Shown: piece by piece, positions 1 through 3,960 of the stretch
Numbering within the stretch: position 1 is the first letter of the stretch
Layout: every line of letters begins with the position of its first letter
Notes under the pieces: model-generated
What the model was told of the DNA's origin: nothing
What the model saw: the letters and a program-made list of their open reading frames with translations, nothing else
Databases searched by the model: none
Translations under genes and position numbers: made by a program
Assembly (NCBI GenBank): GCA_023488945.1
Contig: JAMDBZ010000001.1
Location: 1 to 6,617, forward strand
Direction of reading: 5' to 3'
Length of the DNA: 6,617 nucleotides
Source of the DNA: Deltaproteobacteria bacterium
Lineage (GTDB): Bacteria; Desulfobacterota_E; Deferrimicrobia; Deferrimicrobiales; Deferrimicrobiaceae

Positions 1-37
1 CCTTGTGAACGTCCATGGCAGCGAATAACCTGTTCAT
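1..37 (-). CDS. N-terminus of a gene leaving the window; possible IS110-family transposase
   Basis: Only 12 codons are visible, reading MNRLFAAMDVHK. The start is well supported: a strong Shine-Dalgarno AAAGGAGG lies at 52-45, 7 bases before the ATG. The hydrophobic run followed by MDVHK resembles the beginning of IS110-family (DEDD) transposases, which commonly open with a short strand ending in a DVHK- or DVSK-like motif whose Asp is the first catalytic acidic residue. The position fits: it lies just beyond the point where the moeA copy loses homology, as expected for an element inserted in that gene. Twelve residues are too few to be sure. It could instead be an unrelated gene brought in by a rearrangement, but the start of a real gene here is fairly certain. 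Confidence 0.5.
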   Translation of the reverse strand, partial: MNRLFAAMDVHK

Positions 38-130
38 GACCGGTCCTCCTTTGCGTTGTGGTATGCCATCTCTCCGGACGGCAAAACCCACGTTATCGCA
101 AGCAGGGCCGGTCAGTCATATTGTCTAAGG
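1..130 (-). mobile_element. Putative left end of an IS110-like insertion within moeA (approximate boundary)
   Basis: MoeA-like sequence on the minus strand stops being recognisable between about 150 and 125. From there to the start codon at 37 lies about 90-110 bp without a gene, then a strong ribosome binding site and a possible transposase start. A 7-bp inverted repeat, TGACCGG at 37-43 and CCGGTCA at 108-114, brackets this stretch. It could be a subterminal repeat or an RNA stem next to the start codon. IS110-family elements often lack clear terminal repeats and target duplications, so the exact junction cannot be read here. The claim rests mainly on the loss of moeA homology plus the MDVHK start. 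A non-transposon rearrangement or an assembly chimera is the alternative. Confidence 0.35.
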
Positions 131-500
131 CAGCGGACCGCCTTCAATGTCCGCACGCGCGCTCCCTCTTCCAGCGCCTCCTCGATGGGGACGACCGCGT
201 CGCTCCCGCGGGCATTGGCGTCCCCGTCATGATCTTCACGGCGCACCCCGGCTCGACCCGCGGGGCCTCGCCCCCGGCCGCCTGGTATCCCGCAAGCACG
301 AGCGTCGCCGGCGTTGCGCAGTCGGCGGACCGGACCGCGTAGCCGTCCATCGCCGAGTTGTCCCACGGCGGCATGTCCCGCGGCGCCCGGACCTCCTCGG
401 CAAGCACGCGCCCGTCGGCCGCGGGAAGGGGAACTTCCTCCCGGCCGAGCGGAGCGACGTGCGCGAGAATGATCTCCCGGGCCTCTTCAAATGCGGGCAT
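112..500 (-). pseudogene. moeA: Truncated, frameshifted moeA (molybdopterin molybdenumtransferase)
   Basis: MoeA inserts molybdate or tungstate into adenylylated molybdopterin in the cytoplasm, the last common step of cofactor synthesis. The N-terminal part is clear: MPAFEEAREIILAHVAPLG, then residues 43-57 DMPPWDNSAMDGYAV, then the MTGTPMPAGA motif at 91-100. After residue 100 a one-base deletion between 201 and 200 throws the frame off. Restoring one G (GCG-GAC) recovers DAVVPIEEALEEGARV in the next frame. Homology fades after about residue 120, and a stop at 114-112 ends it near residue 130, against about 400 for the family, so the MoCF-type domain is absent. The start at 500 matches family N-termini and overlaps tupC by 14 bases; an ATG at 533 is possible but has no ribosome binding site. 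It is surely non-functional as sequenced unless the deletion is an error and the gene resumes elsewhere. Confidence 0.88.
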
Positions 501-1203
501 CTCTGGCCGGTTCCTTATCGGGGTGGAGTTCATTTTGACCGAAAACCGCGACACCGGACAGGGCCCCCTCCGCAAGCCGGATCACGTCGGTGGCGATCCG
601 GTCCGACTGCGCCGCGTCGTGCGTCGCCACGACGACGGTCGTCCCGTTGCCGGAACAGGCACCGATGAGGCCGTTGATCACGTCCGCCGTGTCCCGGTCC
701 ACGTTCGCCAGCGGCTCATCGAGGAGCAGGACACGCGGCTTGAGGGCGAGGATCCTCGCCATCGCGACGCGCTGCGCCTCCCCCCCGGAGAGAGCGCGCG
801 CCGGCCGCCGCTCGAACCCGGGGAGACCGACCACCGCCAGCGCCTCGGCAACGCGTTCGCGCAGCGCGGCTCCCCGGACCCCCCGCACCCGGAGACCGTA
901 GCCGGCGTTGGCCGACACCGTGTCGTCGAACAGGTAGGGTGTCTGGTGGAGAAGGACCGCCTCCCGGCGGAGCCGGGTCATCTCCCCGGTCTTCCAGGGC
1001 ACGGGTCCGCCGTCGTAATGCAGCGTGCCCGACGCCGGCGGGCGAAGGAACGCGAGGAGGGACAACAGCGTGCTCTTCCCCGAGCCGTTCGGGCCGACGA
1101 GGACATAGACCCGGCCCTCGGAAATCGTCAGCGCGGGAATCGCAAGCGCCGTCTTCGTCCCGTACGCCATCCGGACCGATTCGAGCCGGTAAAGGGGAGC
1201 CAT
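487..1203 (-). CDS. tupC: Tungstate ABC transporter ATP-binding protein TupC
   Basis: This 238-residue cytoplasmic ATPase would power metal-oxyanion import through TupB. All ABC ATPase motifs are intact: Walker A GPNGSGKST at 37-45, Q-loop Gln87 (LLHQTPYLF), signature LSGGEAQRVAMAR at 138-150, Walker B VLLLDEP at 158-164 and the switch His195 (ATHD). It lacks a long C-terminal TOBE/Mop domain, unlike the classical molybdate ATPase ModC (about 350 residues). That is consistent with the short TupC class, with metal sensing done by the separate ModE-like protein of this operon. The ATG at 1203 follows the tupB stop after 3 bases, so translation is probably coupled, and its 3' end overlaps moeA. 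The family is certain. The tungstate assignment follows from tupA and tupB; in isolation it could be a molybdate or other oxyanion ATPase. Confidence 0.9.
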   Translation of the reverse strand: MAPLYRLESVRMAYGTKTALAIPALTISEGRVYVLVGPNGSGKSTLLSLLAFLRPPASGTLHYDGGPVPWKTGEMTRLRREAVLLHQTPYLFDDTVSANAGYGLRVRGVRGAALRERVAEALAVVGLPGFERRPARALSGGEAQRVAMARILALKPRVLLLDEPLANVDRDTADVINGLIGACSGNGTTVVVATHDAAQSDRIATDVIRLAEGALSGVAVFGQNELHPDKEPARDARI

Positions 1204-1206
1204 GCA

Positions 1207-1893
1207 TCACCGCTGCTGGAGGACGCCGAGGAAGACGTTGATGACGAACGCCACCGACATGAGGATGATCCCGAGCGCCATCCCGAAGGCGAACTCTCCC
1301 ATGCTGGTCTGGAGGGCGATCGCCGTCGTCATCGTCCGCGTGAATCCCCGGATGTTCCCGCCGAGCATCATCGCCACTCCGACCTCCGAGATGACCCGCC
1401 CGAACCCCGCGATGACGGCGGCCAGGATCCCGAACCGGGTCTCCGCGACGAACTTCACGACGGCCTGGACGGGCCCCGCCCCCAGGGTCCGGGCGGTCGG
1501 GAGGATCCGCGGGTCGGCGCCCCGGGCCGCGGCCAGGGCATAGTTCGCCACGATCGGCGCCGCGAGCAGCGATCCGCCGATCACCATCGCGGCCGGGGTG
1601 AAGAGGAGCCCCAGGAAGCCCAGCGGCCCCTGGCGGCTGATGACGCCGTAGACGACCAGCCCCACGACCACCGTCGGGAGCGCCACGAGGCTGTTGAGGA
1701 CGGTGACCGCGAAGCGCTTGAGCGGGAACTCGGACAACCCGATGGCGAGACCCAGGGGAAGCCCCAGGAGCGAGGCGAAGACGATCGCCCAGGCGGAGAC
1801 GACGAGCGACGTCCGGGCGGCGCTCACCACGTCGGGATGGAACGTCGCGATGAGCCGGAAGGCCGATGCGAACGAGTCGGCGAGGAATCCCAA
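1207..1893 (-). CDS. tupB: Tungstate ABC transporter permease TupB
   Basis: This is the inner-membrane channel of the tungstate importer, 228 residues, the normal size for TupB. Hydrophobic segments lie at roughly 28-52, 63-84, 93-120, 155-175 and 203-224. The cytoplasmic coupling (EAA-like) loop that docks on the ATPase is visible at about 134-170, with ARTLGAGPVQAVVKFV followed by the conserved G and the ISE region. The start is a TTG at 1893: an in-frame TAG, the stop of the upstream regulator gene, lies 6 codons earlier. A GGAG at 1906-1903 sits 9 bases upstream of the TTG, and the resulting N-terminus MGFLADSFASAFRLI aligns in length with TupB proteins. There is no in-frame ATG between that stop and the TTG. 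It follows the regulator gene after 15 bases and precedes tupC by 3. Confidence 0.9.
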   Translation of the reverse strand: MGFLADSFASAFRLIATFHPDVVSAARTSLVVSAWAIVFASLLGLPLGLAIGLSEFPLKRFAVTVLNSLVALPTVVVGLVVYGVISRQGPLGFLGLLFTPAAMVIGGSLLAAPIVANYALAAARGADPRILPTARTLGAGPVQAVVKFVAETRFGILAAVIAGFGRVISEVGVAMMLGGNIRGFTRTMTTAIALQTSMGEFAFGMALGIILMSVAFVINVFLGVLQQR

Positions 1894-1908
1894 CGGGGAA
1901 TGCTCCGT

Positions 1909-2727
1909 CTATCCGGGAACGCCGATGATGACGCTGGAGGCCTTGACCAGGGCGCAGGCGTGCTCCCCTTTCGCGAGATCCAGCCGCTTCGCGCTTTCCT
2001 CCGTGATGATCGCCGTCAGGACGCTTCCCCCCGGCAGTGCCACCGTCACCTCCGCGTTCACGGGCCCCTCCGTGAGCCGTTCCACCGTCCCGCACAGGAG
2101 GTTCCGCGCGCTCGTTCGGACCGTATGGAGATCTCTCCCCAGGACCACCGAGGAGGCCTTGAAGAGAGCGTATGCTTCTTTCCCCTCGGCAAGCCCCAGG
2201 CTCCCGGCACTCTCGTTGGTGATGATGGCGCACAGACTCTCCCCGCCCGGAAGAGAAAGCGTCACCTCCGTGCTGACGACGCCTTTCCTGACGCTTTTCA
2301 CGGTCCCCCGAAACACGTTCCTGGCGCTGACACGCACAGCCACCCTCCTCAGAAGGGCATAATATCGGTCGACGTCCTCGATCTCCTTCCCGAGCCTCTC
2401 CAGAAATGTTTGATGCTCCCGCCGGATGATGCGATACGTCCGGACCGCCTCCCGCCCCTCGTCGGTGAGGACGGCGCCGCCACCGCCGCGCCCCCCCGCC
2501 CACCGGCGGACAAGGGGCTCCTCCGCGAGGTTGTTCAAGGCGTCGACGGTGTGCCACGCCGTCTTGTAGCTCATGCCGGCGGCCCGGGCGGCACGGGTGA
2601 TCGACCCGAGCTCGTCGATCTTCTCCAGCAGGTCGATCCGGTCGTCCTGGAGGAACGGCGCGTCCGACTTGCGGAGACACAACGCCCCCGAAACCTCCAG
2701 CCCCGGCCCCGGCATGGCGGACTTCAC
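1909..2727 (-). CDS. modE: ModE-type molybdate/tungstate-responsive regulator with two Mop domains
   Basis: The protein has 272 residues, close to E. coli ModE (about 262). Residues about 25-115 form the ModE winged helix: the helix-turn-helix lies at 41-62 (GSITRAARAAGMSYKTAWHT), followed by a wing rich in Arg and Gly (RRWAGGRGGGG) and a dimerising helix. Two Mop/TOBE oxyanion-binding domains follow at about 133-197 and 205-269. They are internal repeats: each starts SARN and ends with KASSV before the final small residues, with AIITNES or AIITEES in the middle. The domain order matches ModE, which binds DNA as a dimer when loaded with molybdate or tungstate. The GTG start at 2727 overlaps the tupA stop (GTGA) and has GGGGGGAG 6 bases upstream; an ATG at 2715 is a weaker alternative. 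It probably represses its own operon through the operator at 3745-3776 (inference). Confidence 0.93.
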   Translation of the reverse strand: MKSAMPGPGLEVSGALCLRKSDAPFLQDDRIDLLEKIDELGSITRAARAAGMSYKTAWHTVDALNNLAEEPLVRRWAGGRGGGGAVLTDEGREAVRTYRIIRREHQTFLERLGKEIEDVDRYYALLRRVAVRVSARNVFRGTVKSVRKGVVSTEVTLSLPGGESLCAIITNESAGSLGLAEGKEAYALFKASSVVLGRDLHTVRTSARNLLCGTVERLTEGPVNAEVTVALPGGSVLTAIITEESAKRLDLAKGEHACALVKASSVIIGVPG

Positions 2728-3557
2728 TTCCCGCTCCCCCCGGAGGATCCGTACGTGAAGAACAGCGGCTCGCCGCGGACCCGGTACCCGGCGATACGCG
2801 ACTGCCCTTCCGGGCCCATGATGAAATCGATCAGCTTCATGGCCAGATCATACTTCACGTGGGGATACCTGCGCGGGTTGACCGCGATGATGCCGTACGG
2901 GTTCCGGAGCGACTTGTCCCCTTCGTGCAGGACGATGAGATCGGTCTTCCTCTTGTAGGCGATGTAGGTCCCCCGGTCCGACAGGGTATAGGCGCGTTTC
3001 TGGGTAGCCATGTTGATGACCTCGCCCATCCCCTGCCCGGCCTCGACGTACCAGCCCCCTTTCGGGACGATCCCGGCGGCCTTCCAGATCTCCTTCTCCT
3101 TCACGTGCGTCCCCGACTCGTCGCCCCGGGAGACGAACGTCGCCTTCCTCGCGGCGATCCTCCGGAACGCCTCCGGGGCGCTCTTCGACCCCTTGATCCC
3201 GGCGGGGTCCCCCGTCGGCCCCAGGATGACGAAGTCGTTGTACATGACGTCCCGGCGGTTCACGCCGAAGCCGTTCGCCACGAACCTGTCCTCGAGCGTC
3301 CTCGCGTGGACGAAGACGATGTCGACGTCGCCCGCCTCCCCGAGCTTGAGCGCCTTGCCCGTCCCCACCGCGATGACGTCCACCTTGCATCCGAATTTCT
3401 TCTCGAAGGGAGGAAGAAGGACGGCGAGGAGACCCGAGTTCTCGGTGGACGTGGTCGTGGACATCCGAAGCCGTTCCTCCGCAGCGGCGGAACCCGCGAG
3501 GAGCCCGACAAGAACGGTGACCAATAACGGGATCAGAATGCCGCTTCTTCGAATCAT
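2724..3557 (-). CDS. tupA: Tungstate ABC transporter substrate-binding protein TupA
   Basis: TupA captures tungstate in the periplasm and delivers it to TupB. The 277-residue protein starts with a Sec signal peptide: basic MIRR, hydrophobic core 7-20, and AxA-type cleavage after Ala26 (GSAAA-EE). The mature protein opens with the TupA hallmark TTTSTENSGLL at 34-44. GTGKALKLGEAGDVDIVFVH follows at 65-84, then FVSRGDESGTHVKEKE at 142-156 and YTLSDRGTYIAYK at 190-202, all typical of the TupA/PBP-like family. The ATG at 3557 is the only start that places the signal peptide correctly. Its ribosome binding site is uncertain: GAGGG lies 10 bases away and GGGGAG only 2. It is the first gene of the operon, behind a leader of about 167 bases. 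The family is confident; specificity for tungstate over molybdate is by homology only. Confidence 0.93.
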   Translation of the reverse strand: MIRRSGILIPLLVTVLVGLLAGSAAAEERLRMSTTTSTENSGLLAVLLPPFEKKFGCKVDVIAVGTGKALKLGEAGDVDIVFVHARTLEDRFVANGFGVNRRDVMYNDFVILGPTGDPAGIKGSKSAPEAFRRIAARKATFVSRGDESGTHVKEKEIWKAAGIVPKGGWYVEAGQGMGEVINMATQKRAYTLSDRGTYIAYKRKTDLIVLHEGDKSLRNPYGIIAVNPRRYPHVKYDLAMKLIDFIMGPEGQSRIAGYRVRGEPLFFTYGSSGGSGK

Positions 3558-3724
3558 CGCTCCCCATCCCTCGGATTTTCTCCAGTCCGCCCGGCCGGAA
3601 GGCGGCCCGGGCTGCAGGCGGAGCCGTCTCTCGCCGCCCGTGAGCCGCGCTGGCCCCGGGGCCATCTCCAGGCGCTCCGGCAAGATGAAACCGCCTGCAC
3701 GGATATCCTCCTTCGGCACCCAGG
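3558..3724 (-). ncRNA. GC-rich structured 5' leader of tupA; candidate riboswitch
   Basis: If transcription starts near 3724, tupA has a leader of about 167 bases. It contains a perfect 9-bp closing stem, TGCAGGCGG (3699-3691) with CCGCCTGCA (3621-3613). Inside lies a hairpin with CATCT (3687-3683) pairing AGATG (3667-3663), and CC/GG plus GG/CC pairs below an AGCG tetraloop. The 14-bp palindrome at 3651-3664 can form an adjoining hairpin. A further hairpin, GGCCG-CCTTC-CGGCC, lies at 3606-3592, ahead of the start region. A closed multi-helix domain in front of a tungstate transporter is what a cofactor-sensing riboswitch would look like, and the Moco/Tuco RNA class is the obvious one to test. 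I could not match its consensus by eye, and high GC content makes chance stems common. Confidence 0.35.
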
Positions 3725-3736
3725 TTGATATAAATA
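3706..3736. repeat. Imperfect direct repeat, copy 1 (left of the ModE operator)
   Basis: This 31-base unit begins TCCTCCTT and ends TAAATA. About 24 of 30 aligned positions match the unit at 3801-3830, with one single-base gap. The two copies lie about 95 bases apart and flank the ModE operator. On the minus strand each copy contains TATTTA followed by GGTG and AAGGAGGA, and copy 1 supplies the -10 of the tup promoter. Confidence 0.6.
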
Positions 3737-3759
3737 TGTTTGAAAAAGCGCTATGTAAA
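3731..3759 (-). promoter_or_regulatory. Candidate sigma70-type promoter of the tup operon
   Basis: On the minus strand TTTACA (3759-3754) and TATTTA (3736-3731) are separated by exactly 17 bases, which predicts a start near 3724. The -35 element lies inside the ModE operator (3745-3776), so bound regulator would block the polymerase. This is the arrangement expected for metal-repressed uptake genes. The hexamers are read by eye and a start site has not been mapped. Confidence 0.6.
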
Positions 3760-3769
3760 TGCATATATA
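3740..3769 (+). promoter_or_regulatory. Candidate formate dehydrogenase promoter overlapping the ModE operator
   Basis: TTGAAA (3740-3745) and TATATA (3764-3769) are 18 bases apart on the plus strand. The -10 is part of the right operator half-site. If used, the ModE-like protein would also repress the dehydrogenase. The match may be incidental, because the operator itself is TA-rich. Confidence 0.3.
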
Positions 3770-3776
3770 ACGCTTT
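3745..3776. promoter_or_regulatory. ModE-type operator, imperfect 32-bp palindrome
   Basis: The core is AGCGCTATGTA (3747-3757), a 6-base spacer AATGCA, then TATATAACGCT (3764-3774). The half-sites match as inverted repeats at 9 of 11 positions, and two more pairs (AA/TT) extend the symmetry to 3745-3776. Known ModE sites are palindromes with CG-TATATA / TATATAACG half-sites about 6 bases apart, so both sequence and spacing agree. A ModE-type regulator is encoded in the adjacent operon. The site overlaps the tup -35 element and one candidate dehydrogenase promoter, so one dimer could control both directions. Confidence 0.82.
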
Positions 3777-3800
3777 ATTTTTCGAACGGCAAGCGAAACT

Positions 3801-3830
3801 TCCTCCTTGACACCGAGATTCACGTAAATA
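3801..3830. repeat. Imperfect direct repeat, copy 2 (right of the ModE operator)
   Basis: This is the second copy of the unit at 3706-3736. Here the plus-strand sequence includes a perfect TTGACA at 3807-3812, a candidate -35 element for the dehydrogenase. The copy may be a duplicated promoter module or a second regulator site; nothing in the sequence decides between these. Confidence 0.6.
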
Positions 3831-3834
3831 AAAG
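3807..3834 (+). promoter_or_regulatory. Alternative formate dehydrogenase promoter downstream of the operator
   Basis: A consensus TTGACA (3807-3812) is followed after 16 bases by TAAAAG (3829-3834), a 4-of-6 match to TATAAT. The predicted start near 3841 leaves a leader of about 120 bases. The ModE operator would then lie about 65-95 bases upstream of the start, a place from which it could activate or have no effect. The -35 is excellent and the -10 is mediocre. Confidence 0.4.
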
Positions 3835-3889
3835 GACATGGATATTGTTGCTCTCGCTCGGTGTGACGCGGTTTCATAACGGGGCTTGA

Positions 3890-3922
3890 ACGGCCGCCCG
3901 GAGATGCGTGGCCGTCCTTTTT
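3890..3922 (+). terminator. Terminator-like hairpin (possible attenuator) in the dehydrogenase leader
   Basis: ACGGCC (3890-3895) pairs with GGCCGT (3910-3915). A G-U and a C-G pair extend the stem to 8 bp with a 10-base loop, and CCTTTTT follows to 3922. This is the shape of an intrinsic terminator, 38 bases before the start codon. A competing pairing, CCCGGA (3897-3902) with TCCGGG (3927-3932), would disrupt the hairpin, which suggests attenuation control of the gene. It might instead simply shield the gene from upstream read-through. Five U residues after CC is modest. Confidence 0.45.
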
Positions 3923-3944
3923 CCGATCCGGGGGTCTTTCCGAC

Positions 3945-3953
3945 AAAGGAGGT
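3945..3953 (+). promoter_or_regulatory. Strong ribosome binding site of the formate dehydrogenase gene
   Basis: AAAGGAGGT lies 7-8 bases before the ATG at 3961 and is a near-perfect match to the anti-Shine-Dalgarno sequence. It fixes the start against the in-frame ATG at 3886, which would precede the Tat signal with an atypical extension and lies ahead of the terminator-like hairpin. Confidence 0.9.
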
Positions 3954-3960
3954 GCGATCG

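Noticed and set aside
716..2680. A 654-codon frame on the minus strand in another register of the same genes
   Set aside because: It overlaps tupC, tupB and modE in the wrong frame. Its Arg/Gly-rich product shows no domain, while the overlapped frames have complete motifs.
358..2958. An 866-codon open frame on the plus strand across the tup operon
   Set aside because: It is antisense to five recognisable genes, its product is Arg-, Pro- and Asp-rich with no known domain, and such frames are common opposite GC-rich genes.
2848..3567. ATG at 3567 as an alternative start next to tupA
   Set aside because: It opens a different frame with no signal peptide or homology, whereas the ATG at 3557 gives a full TupA with a clear signal peptide.
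3841..3853. Sigma54-like element TGG...TTGCT
   Set aside because: The GG and GC doublets are 8 bases apart instead of the required 10.
3554..3946. A 130-codon minus-strand frame through the control region
   Set aside because: It would cover the operator, both repeats and the dehydrogenase start, and its sequence has no recognisable fold. Only the short repeated peptide similarity was kept as an observation.
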